IMG/VR virus record: IMGVR_UViG_3300030430_005214
Span: 1 to 64,000 of that record
DNA length: 64,000 bases
Source: a virus
Direction: 5' to 3' (one strand)
In this document: positions 15,110-23,527 of the stretch, piece after piece
How the letters are laid out: each line of letters starts with the position of its first letter
How positions within the stretch are numbered: position 1 is the first letter of the stretch
Notes under the pieces: model-generated
Databases searched by the model: none
Told to the model about the DNA's origin: nothing
The model's input: the letters and a program-made list of their open reading frames with translations, nothing else
Made by a program: the position numbers and the translations under genes

Positions 15110-18100
15110 TCAAATCATAATGTGCGCGAACCCCTCTTTTTTATCTATTGTGATTTGCTGGTCCACACAATCTTTAAGATGGTCAAGATGTGATATCAAA
15201 ATGACCGTTTTAAAGTATGTCTTAATTAGTTCTAAAATTGAAATAAAACCATCCATATTCTCGGCATCTAACGCAGTCCCTGGTTCATCAAGAATAAAGA
15301 TGTTGGACTTTGGAAGAGATGAGACGGATAGAAGGGCAAGCCGGATTGCCATGGCAGCTAGTGTCTTTTCCGCGCCTGAGCCCATTTCTATTGGTCGTCT
15401 ATCATACTTTGGATGCTTAATAAAAATATTAAGTCTTTTTTCTTCTGCCTCAAAGAATATCTCAAAGTCGACAACATTAGCTAAGATACGAGACATTTCA
15501 TCATTGATAATAGGCAATTTCTTTTTAATGATGTCATAAGCTATGCCATTGGGGTGCATACACTTCATTAGCAGGTCAAAAGCTGTAATCTCATTTTGCA
15601 GATTGTGCAGCCATTCTTTCTTTTCTTGTAATGTTTGCACTTGTTGTGCTAATGAGCCATTTTCTCTATGTAAGCCTAATAACTCAGTGCGGCATTTATC
15701 TATACTTTTCTGTTTCTTGGCTATGTCTTTGGTTACATTTGTTAACTGCAGGATAAAAGTTTCCTTATTCTCAATAAGACTTTTATTTTTATTATAATCA
15801 TCAATCAGTATATTGATACGCTGTAATTCGTTTTGTGCTGAAAGTGCAGAGTTTTCCCATTTGCCTTTTTCAAGATCTGTTTTCAAAACAACTCGTTCAG
15901 CTTCTCTTCTTTTCTCCATTAGTTTTTTATAGTTTTCCAAATGAGAATTTATTTTTTCTTCATTTGATCTATTTAAAAGTCTTTCTGCTTTTTCTTTTTC
16001 ATTGTTTATTGATTGAACTTGGCCCACAAGATCAACGAGTGTTTCTTTCGAGCAATGCGCATCTTTAATAAACTTGCAAGATTTAAACTTGTCTCCGCAT
16101 GGAACCTCACCAAGAAGTTTAACTTTTTTCTCATTTAGTTCTTTAAGTTTTTCAGCATTTTCTAGTTCTGTTACAAGATTGCTTATTTTAAGAAGTTTTT
16201 CATCTATTTCGTCTTTTTGATTTTTAACAGAGACAACATCAAATGAAGCTTCAAACTTCGCTATTTTATCTAAAAGTTCGTTTTTTTCAGCAAGTATTAT
16301 ATTGCAATTATCGACATTGGAATTGTATGTAGATATATCTTGTTCTTGTTTATTTCTATCTTTTAAAACTTCGCATATATCAACCACTTCTGCTGGAATA
16401 GAATCTATCTTTGTTTCCAAATCTTTTTTGTCGAGCTGCAAAGACATTAGCTCTTCATTTAAGCTTTCACACATTTCGTTTTGTTCAGTAATTTTATTTT
16501 CAGAAAACATCATTTGTTTTTCTATTTCATATATCTCACTGTCATAATCTATATCTTCTGCTTTGCGGAGTGCGCCTCGAAGATCTGCAGCTTCATCCTT
16601 AATGAGTTTGTACTTTCTTTCAAAAAACTGAAGATCAAGAAACTTTGCTAGCGCCTCTTTTCTTTTTGTAGAACCCTCATTGATGAAACGAAGAGAATCT
16701 ATCTGTGATGACATGGAGGTCATTAAAAAGTCATCAACATTTCCAAAATGATTTCTAATGATAGCATCAGTTTCATTTCTAGTTGTGCCGTTTAGAATAG
16801 TCTCTTCATCGGTAACAAGATCTCTTACTTTAAACAAAATATCTGTTTTTGCTTCTAGTGTTTCTTCGCCTTTTAGCTTTTTAACATACTTTTCGCTTTT
16901 ACGATCTATTGTATATCGCTTGTGTCCAACATCAATAGTGACTATTCCATCAGCTTCCTCTTTGTTTTGGTTGATAATATTGAGATTTTTGCGTTCGTTT
17001 TTGCTTGTAGAATTAAAAACAGTATACAACATACTGTCAATAACGGAAGACTTACCAGAAAAGTTTTTACCAAAAATACCAACAATACCATTTAACTTAT
17101 CAAAATCTATGGAGTTGCCTTCACCATAATTAAATAAGTTATTCCAATGCATTGTACGTAAGTTCCAGTTAATGTTTCGCTGAACATCTTCTTTCTCTGC
17201 TAAGGTAGCATTACATTTGCGATTTAACTTAAAGACTGCTTCTAGCTGTTCATCTGTAGGTTCAAAGTCTTTAAGATATTCTTTGATAAGCTTTTCTTGT
17301 ACGGTAACGTCGCGTAGGTTTTCTTCTACATCATCAGTTGCCAAGTCCTCTACGTTACCTCGCTGGCCAGCCGAGCGATTAAGATATCCAATACTCTCTG
17401 GTTTAAATTTGTGTTTAGCTGCATCCATAGCACGTTTCATTGTACTGACGGGTAAACTGTTTTCTGATACTAACCGTATTCGAGCACCAAGGGGGCACTC
17501 AACATTCTTGGGTAGGCGCCCAGTTCTTGTCAAATTGATAGTGACAAAAGGTTTTGGATTTGGAATTACGACGTGCTTAACCGTAAAGTTTTCTTTGTCT
17601 TGAATATCCCATATAAGAAAACCTTTATCATTCGTCTCTCCGAAGTTCTGCTGAACAGTAGAACCTGGATACCGGATCTTTCCTGCGTCGTCTAGTGCTT
17701 GATTTGTTTTATGGATGTCGCCTAAAAAGGCGTAGTCGAATTCGTCAAAGATCGATATCTCGTTTTCTCCGTGCTGCATTGTCCAGCCGACATCCGTGCG
17801 GCAATTTGAAATAGACCCGTGATACAAACCAATGTTAATAACATTATAGTCGGTAGGATCTCTCCAATTATCTCTATCAAATACGCTAAGAACGTTGAGA
17901 CATATTTCTTCATTTATTTTTACCTCTCCGCTATTCTTCAATAAGAAGAGGTTTGGAAGATCCAAAGCTTCAACTATTGGAGTAATAGCATCTTCTCGGC
18001 TACTATTTTTCAAGTTGCCGTCATGGTTTCCAAGTATTATATAGGTCGGTGCAACAGAATTTAACCCACTTAGGAATTCTGAGCACAGTTTTACAAACTC

Positions 18101-18268
18101 TGGAGAGATGTTTGTCTTGGAGTGTGCAATGTCTCCGCAGTGAACAATGTAATCCACCTTCTCTTCACGTAAATGCTCGAAAAGCTTAGAGAAAACCTCA
18201 CGATATTCTGTGTGGTATTTTAGATTTTTTATGTGCGTGTCTGCGATATGGGCGATTTTATAGCTCAT
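15110..18268 (-). CDS. Fused SbcD (Mre11-like nuclease) and SbcC (Rad50-like ATPase), gp47-gp46 fusion
   Basis: 1052 residues in one frame. Residues 1-240 are a calcineurin-type nuclease: HIADTH (Asp10, His12), HCGDIAH (Asp46), GNHD (80-83), YHG (His150), GDIHK (Asp184, His186). A link of about 120 residues follows. Residues 370-1052 form an SMC-like ATPase: Walker A GKNFSGKSS (400-408), two long coiled coils either side of a Cys-containing hook (C724, C731, C739), signature GSGAEKT (963-969), Walker B FILDEP (991-996) and His1027. In T4 gp47 and gp46 are separate proteins that resect DNA ends for recombination-dependent replication. Here one polypeptide makes both, in 1:1 ratio. The start at 18268 overlaps the primase end by 11 bases and has GGAG upstream. 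Confidence 0.93.
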   Translation of the reverse strand: MSYKIAHIADTHIKNLKYHTEYREVFSKLFEHLREEKVDYIVHCGDIAHSKTNISPEFVKLCSEFLSGLNSVAPTYIILGNHDGNLKNSSREDAITPIVEALDLPNLFLLKNSGEVKINEEICLNVLSVFDRDNWRDPTDYNVINIGLYHGSISNCRTDVGWTMQHGENEISIFDEFDYAFLGDIHKTNQALDDAGKIRYPGSTVQQNFGETNDKGFLIWDIQDKENFTVKHVVIPNPKPFVTINLTRTGRLPKNVECPLGARIRLVSENSLPVSTMKRAMDAAKHKFKPESIGYLNRSAGQRGNVEDLATDDVEENLRDVTVQEKLIKEYLKDFEPTDEQLEAVFKLNRKCNATLAEKEDVQRNINWNLRTMHWNNLFNYGEGNSIDFDKLNGIVGIFGKNFSGKSSVIDSMLYTVFNSTSKNERKNLNIINQNKEEADGIVTIDVGHKRYTIDRKSEKYVKKLKGEETLEAKTDILFKVRDLVTDEETILNGTTRNETDAIIRNHFGNVDDFLMTSMSSQIDSLRFINEGSTKRKEALAKFLDLQFFERKYKLIKDEAADLRGALRKAEDIDYDSEIYEIEKQMMFSENKITEQNEMCESLNEELMSLQLDKKDLETKIDSIPAEVVDICEVLKDRNKQEQDISTYNSNVDNCNIILAEKNELLDKIAKFEASFDVVSVKNQKDEIDEKLLKISNLVTELENAEKLKELNEKKVKLLGEVPCGDKFKSCKFIKDAHCSKETLVDLVGQVQSINNEKEKAERLLNRSNEEKINSHLENYKKLMEKRREAERVVLKTDLEKGKWENSALSAQNELQRINILIDDYNKNKSLIENKETFILQLTNVTKDIAKKQKSIDKCRTELLGLHRENGSLAQQVQTLQEKKEWLHNLQNEITAFDLLMKCMHPNGIAYDIIKKKLPIINDEMSRILANVVDFEIFFEAEEKRLNIFIKHPKYDRRPIEMGSGAEKTLAAMAIRLALLSVSSLPKSNIFILDEPGTALDAENMDGFISILELIKTYFKTVILISHLDHLKDCVDQQITIDKKEGFAHIMI

Positions 18269-19184
18269 TCATACTCCAATAAATATTAAATATACTTTCT
18301 AGATCGATCCGTGATGCCTCTTGTTTTAATTCCTCTGCCTCTGTTTTCGTAATAGATCCGATGTCTTCTATTTCAGAAGTGTCCAATTTATAGACATCTA
18401 ATCCATACTCAAGAAGCAAAGATATAATTTTCATTGATTTATTTAAGGCATCTTCGTCTAAACCAATGTAAACTTTTGTTTGTTTTTCAACAATCTTTTT
18501 AAATAACTTTGTTGTTTCTTTTAGGGTCGATCCCAATATAGGAATAGAATTTTTCATCTTTATAGAATCAAATGGACCTTCTACTAAAGTTATTGGCTCA
18601 TTCCAGTTAATCAAAAGATCATTAAAAATAATATTTTTTGACGCTGGAGGGTTTTTATAAGACAACCAATCACCACTATATGACCTAGCTGTAAAATAAT
18701 TACAATTACCCTCATCGTCAAAGGACGGTATTATTATACGCTTTTTATACTTTCCTGTCAAGCAAAATCCTATCTTGTGATACAATATATCTTTTTGTCC
18801 AATACCTCTAGACCACAAATAAGATATAGCCTCATTAGCAGCAGCAGGTAAATCTTTTTTTGCTAAACACATATATTCCGAGGGCAGCTTGACAGGCGGC
18901 AGCTTTTCTTCTGGTTGATTAAAAATCAAATCCATTGTAGAAAAATCGACTTCTTGATCTAGAAGCGCCCAATCGTGACGGTCATCTATTGTTCCAAAGC
19001 GTTTTATAAGATAAGATATTGCACCTTTTGTATCACAAACCCAACACTTAAAAAAACCTTTGGTCACATTGACTGATAGTTTCTTTTTATGGTGTTTACA
19101 AAAGGGACAATGATAAAGTGTTTCATCTCTTGAATCATATCCAGACCCAAGGACTTCTCGTAATATATTTTTTTTATTTCTCAT
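18258..19184 (-). CDS. DNA primase, DnaG-type with zinc ribbon and TOPRIM domain
   Basis: 308 residues. The zinc ribbon has HCPFC (Cys26, Cys29) and CWVC (Cys47, Cys50). A central domain (about 100-185) follows, then a TOPRIM fold: TLVEGPFDSIK (199-209; Glu202, Asp206) and GLDEDA (241-246; Asp243, Asp245). It should make RNA primers for lagging-strand synthesis; T4 gp61 is the functional counterpart and similar in size (342). The C-terminal helicase-binding domain of DnaG is absent, as expected for phage. The start forms an ATGA overlap with the YkuK-like gene, and its end overlaps the SbcD-SbcC start, so all four recombination/replication genes are coupled. Confidence 0.88.
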   Translation of the reverse strand: MRNKKNILREVLGSGYDSRDETLYHCPFCKHHKKKLSVNVTKGFFKCWVCDTKGAISYLIKRFGTIDDRHDWALLDQEVDFSTMDLIFNQPEEKLPPVKLPSEYMCLAKKDLPAAANEAISYLWSRGIGQKDILYHKIGFCLTGKYKKRIIIPSFDDEGNCNYFTARSYSGDWLSYKNPPASKNIIFNDLLINWNEPITLVEGPFDSIKMKNSIPILGSTLKETTKLFKKIVEKQTKVYIGLDEDALNKSMKIISLLLEYGLDVYKLDTSEIEDIGSITKTEAEELKQEASRIDLESIFNIYWSMNEL

Positions 19185-19642
19185 TTGGAATGTTTGTCTG
19201 CGACTACTGAAGCTGCAAAAGAATCAGGCTTGATTTTACAAGCAAATCCAGATCCAACTGCGTAGCCTACTAGCATTTTAGCCATAGGTGAGGTTCTATT
19301 ATTACATTCTTCTGGTGAAATGTCAATATGTATTTCTACATTTGTTGATGGACACAGTTCTGTTATTTTCATGGCCATGTTTATTGATTTCTCTGCTTCT
19401 TTAAGAATGCGATTGTAAAATCTATCAGGGTCATTATACTTTTCTATTTTATAAAAGTAAAGACCTCCTTTCTGATTTTCTGCACCAATAAGGACGATGG
19501 TGGTTGTAAATGTGCATTTTCCCGTTTTTACATGAGAATCTGTGCCTACAATTACTTGTCCTTTGTTCTTATTATGAGATTTAATTTTTTGTGTAATGTC
19601 GAAAAAGTTTATGGATTTACCTGCGCCGGTAGTCCAGTTCAT
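19181..19642 (-). CDS. YkuK-family (DUF458) RNase H-like protein
   Basis: 153 residues, close to the whole length of Bacillus YkuK. Family blocks are VIVGTDSH (about 30-37), the HIDIS strand (105-109), an RTSPMAK region, and the C-terminal KIKPDSFAASVVADKHSK (136-153). The family has a predicted RNase H fold with Asp residues at the ends of strands; its substrate is not established to my knowledge. Here it is fused in operon terms (ATGA overlaps on both sides) with a RuvC-like resolvase and a primase, which suggests a nucleic-acid role such as RNA primer removal or junction processing. That function is inference; family membership is clear. Confidence 0.85.
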   Translation of the reverse strand: MNWTTGAGKSINFFDITQKIKSHNKNKGQVIVGTDSHVKTGKCTFTTTIVLIGAENQKGGLYFYKIEKYNDPDRFYNRILKEAEKSINMAMKITELCPSTNVEIHIDISPEECNNRTSPMAKMLVGYAVGSGFACKIKPDSFAASVVADKHSK

Positions 19643-20151
19643 TTAAGCCCTGCCTTTGCTACTACTATTGCATCAGCAATATCAAAATATTTTGGTCGGG
19701 GATTACCCTTGTGAGTATATTCTACACTAAAATCAGGGCAGTTGTCAAGCACCCATTGTAATATTTGTTTCTTTGTATCTTTACCCTTTTGAACTTTTAT
19801 TTCATTAAGTTTTCGCGCTTGCTGGGCAGTAAAGTAGATTGGTTGATGCTTGAACGTCTCATAACATATCCAAGAGATTGTACCATTAAACTTTTGCAAA
19901 GCTGCCATAGTTTTTGCCGTTGAACCTCCGGATCCAAAAAACATAAAAGGTTTCTCTATAAATACTTTCTGAATTGGGTATTGAACTTTTATTTCTTGCA
20001 GTCCATCTTTGACGTGCTGAACTTTGTCAAAAAAAGTTTCAAACTTATTTTTATTTCTTGTATCCCAAACTCCAGAGCGAATTATCTCTCCTTCTCCGTC
20101 CAAGATACAAAAACCAGTTATGCTGGTGCTTATATCTAATCCTAATATCAT
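19639..20151 (-). CDS. RuvC-like Holliday junction resolvase
   Basis: 170 residues with the RuvC/RNase H acidic set: GLDIS (Asp6), FIEKPF (Glu66), and YFDIADAI (Asp157, Asp160). Length and spacing match RuvC (about 170). It would cut four-way junctions and branched DNA before packaging, a task done in T4 by the unrelated endonuclease VII (gp49). It has AAAGGAAA before ATG and overlaps the YkuK-like gene by 4 bases (ATGA). A glycine-rich insertion GSGGSTAK (73-80) follows the second motif, as in many phage RuvC-like proteins. Confidence 0.85.
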   Translation of the reverse strand: MILGLDISTSITGFCILDGEGEIIRSGVWDTRNKNKFETFFDKVQHVKDGLQEIKVQYPIQKVFIEKPFMFFGSGGSTAKTMAALQKFNGTISWICYETFKHQPIYFTAQQARKLNEIKVQKGKDTKKQILQWVLDNCPDFSVEYTHKGNPRPKYFDIADAIVVAKAGLK

Positions 20152-20164
20152 ATGGTGGTTTCCT

Positions 20165-21346
20165 TTAGATGTCTAATTTTAACTTAAAAGTGAAATCTCT
20201 TTCAGCTGTTTTTTTAATTGGAGTGGCCACATTCGCTATAGCTATGAGATTCTTTTTTTCATCGTATATACCTATTTTGTTTATAAACGTCTGGTGTTTG
20301 AATTTTTTTTCATAATTATGAAAAGAAGAGCTAACTGTGTTTATTAAAGGTATATCTTTATTTTCAGTATACTGGTTACTTGATGTTATTGGCGACATCG
20401 TAGAGGCCGATAAATAATTTAAATATGTTTTATTTGTAGAAAAGTTCAACTCATTTTTATTGGCATGAGCAAACATGGTTAGAGTTTGAACTTTTTTTAT
20501 GCCATTGAATTCTATAGAAAAACTGGCAGATGGAGATACGGTTGCGCTTGCATCATTAGCACCCGCTGCAAAAGTAATCCAGCTTGGTCTTTCAGCAGAG
20601 CCTGCGCCAAGGTTATAAGTTCTTGCATCTAAATCCCAACTGCCTGTTAAAAGAAAGACGCCTTCGTTATAAAGAACTACACCAGCTGTTTTGTTTGAAC
20701 CGTTAGTTTGGGCAAGAATAGTACCCGTTGTTTGTATTAATTGTCCGTTATGATACAGATCTTGGGCTCTTGCAATTAAAGTTCCAGATATAAAAAACTT
20801 TAAATCTACAGTTCCGCGATCAATCGTGGTGCCATAAAAAATTGACGGGACATAAATAAGCGATATCTCTTGTATAGATTTATCACCCAAATTTGAAGAG
20901 AAAGCATAATGAGGGCTAAGTGACGTGTAATAGTTTAAAGTGTTTTTTAATGCCAAAACATGAGAACCAGTAGGGTTATTTATGCCATGATTAGCAGCAA
21001 ATCTTTCTCTAGAGATACTAGCTGATAAAGGGTAAGAGCCACTTATTTGATCTCCATATTCAAAAATGGAATTATAATCAGCTTTACTTATACCTTGCGG
21101 CACTTCAAAACTTCCATCTTTCGTTATAAAAGGAAAAATTAAAGAGTTTTCTGGCCTGTCAACATTAATTTCATATAAATTGGTGTGACCCACAGGAACG
21201 TGTGTGATATTATCAGTAAAAGCACCGCTAATAGCATTCCGTTTATTTAGATATACCTTACTATCATTGACGTCAAATTGAACCAAGGGTTTGGTTTCTA
21301 ATGTGTTATAAAACACATCATTTTTTGTAAATTTATAGTAAGGCAT
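20165..21346 (-). CDS. Tail or baseplate structural protein, paralog of its upstream neighbour
   Basis: 393 residues, beta-rich (Ser, Thr, Asn, Gly), no known family recognised. The last 80 residues (a hydrophobic INKIGIYDEKKNLIAIAN strand pair, then PIKKT and FKLKLDI) match the end of the next protein upstream (21350-22465: VGLYSSDNELLAVAK, PLKKT, LRVRLDY). The shared end looks like an assembly domain. The variable front may be displayed. It lies among giant tail proteins, so a virion role is likely. There is little space for its ribosome site (TAAAAA before ATG). Confidence 0.7.
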   Translation of the reverse strand: MPYYKFTKNDVFYNTLETKPLVQFDVNDSKVYLNKRNAISGAFTDNITHVPVGHTNLYEINVDRPENSLIFPFITKDGSFEVPQGISKADYNSIFEYGDQISGSYPLSASISRERFAANHGINNPTGSHVLALKNTLNYYTSLSPHYAFSSNLGDKSIQEISLIYVPSIFYGTTIDRGTVDLKFFISGTLIARAQDLYHNGQLIQTTGTILAQTNGSNKTAGVVLYNEGVFLLTGSWDLDARTYNLGAGSAERPSWITFAAGANDASATVSPSASFSIEFNGIKKVQTLTMFAHANKNELNFSTNKTYLNYLSASTMSPITSSNQYTENKDIPLINTVSSSFHNYEKKFKHQTFINKIGIYDEKKNLIAIANVATPIKKTAERDFTFKLKLDI

Positions 21347-21349
21347 TTT

Positions 21350-22465
21350 TTAATAGTCTAGTCTAACTCTTAGCGTCAGTTCGCTCGATGGTGTTTTCTT
21401 CAGAGGCTCTGAAAGCTTGGCTACAGCCAATAATTCATTATCAGAAGAATATAAGCCGACTGTCGTTACATATGAAACAGGATCAGCTAGTGGATTATTA
21501 CCTTTAACAACAATCTCCGATGATTGGAGATAAGTTGGATTTGCTGAATAATTAAATTCTGTATTGTTTGCACGACAGAAATAAATTGTAGAGTTTAATT
21601 CTGTTGTGTTGTTAAAATCAATATCATCATAAGCAAATCTCAAATGGTTTCCTATCTCGTCAATTGTTCCAGATCTAAACAGATGCATTACAGAACCAGT
21701 GTTGATTGTAGACGCAGCAGAAGCTGTTGTGTGAGTTGGCGCAAAGCCTGAGACGATAGATGAAGTCAAAACAGCCACGCCAGCTTGATAATAAATATGA
21801 CCTAGAACTGGGTTTGTGACATCACTAGGGGGATTTGAACTAGATCTAATAAGCCCATATTCGCCGGCTGGTGAATCTGTTAGATAGGTTGTTTGGGCAT
21901 TGTAATCACCAAGTGTTATTGGGCCGTTGCGCGTCTGATGGCTGCTAGATGGGGTAATCATCAGGTCGCCGCAGTCTGAAAAGAAATTAAATCTAAAGGA
22001 ATCTTTTTTAATTTCATCTTTGCCCAAAAGTCTAGCAAAATTAATAAAAAAGCAAGAGTCCATTTTCGTAGCTTCAGTTGCCGCACCAGATGGAGTAAAT
22101 ATTTGAATTTTTCCATTTACATCATAGCCAACGAGGACTTGAGCAAACTGATTATAAACATTAAGTTTCTTTTGATCTTGAACTGAAATTATGTCATGCG
22201 TTCGACCAGCAGCCGTTTCGGAGCCAGTAAATGAAAAAGCAGACCCAGAGGCGTACCCTGCAGTTATATCAAAAATATGGTTTGCAGAGGAACTTAAAAA
22301 AGGATAGTCATAGACTGCTTCATACATGCCATGAACAAAGTATTTTACATTTTCATCATTATACGTGCCCGAAACTATTGTGCCTGTAATCGGAATTGCC
22401 TCATGAAGAAGTGTTCTTGTGCTTGCCACGTCCTCTGGTAAAAGTGTCTTGAATGAATTAGCCAT
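21350..22465 (-). CDS. Tail or baseplate structural protein with shared C-terminal module
   Basis: 371 residues, beta-rich, with Ser/Thr/Ala/Gly stretches and a DDIDFNNTTELN segment. The final 60 residues repeat the module seen at the end of the following gene product (VGLYSSDNELLAVAK, EPLKKT, LRVRLDY). I recall such ends in structural proteins of uncultured marine phages, without function. GGGGAAAA before ATG serves as ribosome site. Probably part of the tail or baseplate. Confidence 0.7.
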   Translation of the reverse strand: MANSFKTLLPEDVASTRTLLHEAIPITGTIVSGTYNDENVKYFVHGMYEAVYDYPFLSSSANHIFDITAGYASGSAFSFTGSETAAGRTHDIISVQDQKKLNVYNQFAQVLVGYDVNGKIQIFTPSGAATEATKMDSCFFINFARLLGKDEIKKDSFRFNFFSDCGDLMITPSSSHQTRNGPITLGDYNAQTTYLTDSPAGEYGLIRSSSNPPSDVTNPVLGHIYYQAGVAVLTSSIVSGFAPTHTTASAASTINTGSVMHLFRSGTIDEIGNHLRFAYDDIDFNNTTELNSTIYFCRANNTEFNYSANPTYLQSSEIVVKGNNPLADPVSYVTTVGLYSSDNELLAVAKLSEPLKKTPSSELTLRVRLDY

Positions 22466-22482
22466 TATTTTCCCCTAGTTTA

Positions 22483-23448
22483 TTAAGTTGTTAGTTTTGC
22501 AAAAGTTACCGGTACATCAATGTGATATCCCGTTGTCACACCGGTGACTTTAATTGTTGTATTAATAAGTTTATAATTTTTTGTATCTAAAGTAGCAGTG
22601 CTACCAATTGTATCAAAAAGGTGATCGCTATGTTTTAAATTTGAACTAGCCATTACACCAAATCTCAATCTAGTTCCGCGAGGCCCAGCTATAACTTCAT
22701 AATCTGGAGTTGTTGCAGCCCCAGGTTCGCCGCCGACACCTTCTAAGGGGCCGGTTTTACATAAAGTTACATAACTTCCAACATTTCGAGTAACATAATA
22801 AGTTGCTATTTGATCATCATCAACAAAAGAAAAAGAGCCAATAGTGCCGCCGGCGGCGGCATCAGTAATCGTGCCCAATCGATTATCTATCTCTATTATA
22901 TATTGTTGCTCAAGTAGTTCTGCATTTAATTGATTATCTGGATTTAGCTTTGTCGTGGTTAAACCTTGATCTACTCTAATGTGATTATCGGTGGCGCCAG
23001 TTGCTTTATTTCCTTTAAGAAATTTTCCACCAATGGTGGTATCAGTATTAAGTTCATCCTCTGTATCGCTATTAACCGATATCAAAAACGAGTTACTAGA
23101 AAGAGCCGTAGTGGGTGTCCTTACTGTTAGAGGTTGATTGGTATTTTCATTAAGCACCAACTGCGGTAAATACAAAAGATTATTATTTGTTAGAGTTATT
23201 AATCGACTTTTTAAACTTGAACGATTATTCGTAAAGGCTTCTAGAATTGGTGTTTGTAATATTTCTAAATCAAAATACGCAGAGCCGCTAGTGTGATTTG
23301 GATTATAACTACCATAATTAATTTCGTCGTCACCAAAAGCGTATTTAGTCACTTTAAAAGTGCCATCGCCCCTTGCCAATCTTTGTCGGCCGGCGTCAGT
23401 AAGTACAGCGTCTAATATAATATCGCCTGAATTGTCTAGAAAAGCCAT
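22483..23448 (-). CDS. Tail or baseplate structural protein with a DIILDAVLTDAGRQ N-terminal module
   Basis: 321 residues. The N-terminus (about 8-45: IILDAVLTDAGRQRLARG then KYAFGDDEINY) matches the start of the 387-residue protein at 30851-32014 (VIDVQLTSYGKQLLSRG then YYAFSDDNVLY), so both carry the same module. The pattern is common in marine phage structural proteins of unknown role. The rest is beta-rich. It starts after a 79-base gap holding two palindromes and a candidate promoter, with AAAAGGAG upstream, so it may head its own transcript. Confidence 0.72.
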   Translation of the reverse strand: MAFLDNSGDIILDAVLTDAGRQRLARGDGTFKVTKYAFGDDEINYGSYNPNHTSGSAYFDLEILQTPILEAFTNNRSSLKSRLITLTNNNLLYLPQLVLNENTNQPLTVRTPTTALSSNSFLISVNSDTEDELNTDTTIGGKFLKGNKATGATDNHIRVDQGLTTTKLNPDNQLNAELLEQQYIIEIDNRLGTITDAAAGGTIGSFSFVDDDQIATYYVTRNVGSYVTLCKTGPLEGVGGEPGAATTPDYEVIAGPRGTRLRFGVMASSNLKHSDHLFDTIGSTATLDTKNYKLINTTIKVTGVTTGYHIDVPVTFAKLTT

Positions 23449-23527
23449 ATATAACTCCTTTTATTCTATAAATAGTTAGTAACTTAAGTTAATTTTGTTT
23501 ATCGATAAAACTAATAGTCGTATCTGT
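23449..23527 (-). promoter_or_regulatory. Intergenic region with two 12-bp palindromes and a CTATTTAT element
   Basis: This 79-base gap contains perfect palindromes TTTATCGATAAA (23498-23509) and TAACTTAAGTTA (23480-23491), then CTATTTATAG (23466-23475), then AAAAGGAG before the start of the next gene. The order palindrome, palindrome, promoter-like word and ribosome site suggests an operator-promoter region for genes 23448 to 20165 and perhaps beyond. No GC hairpin with T tract is present, so the upstream transcript is not visibly terminated. Confidence 0.45.

Noticed and set aside
15120-17603. Several plus-strand frames of 77-139 codons opposite the SbcD-SbcC gene
   Set aside because: The minus-strand frame carries all motifs of a known enzyme; the opposite frames are shadows rich in Ser, Phe and Leu.
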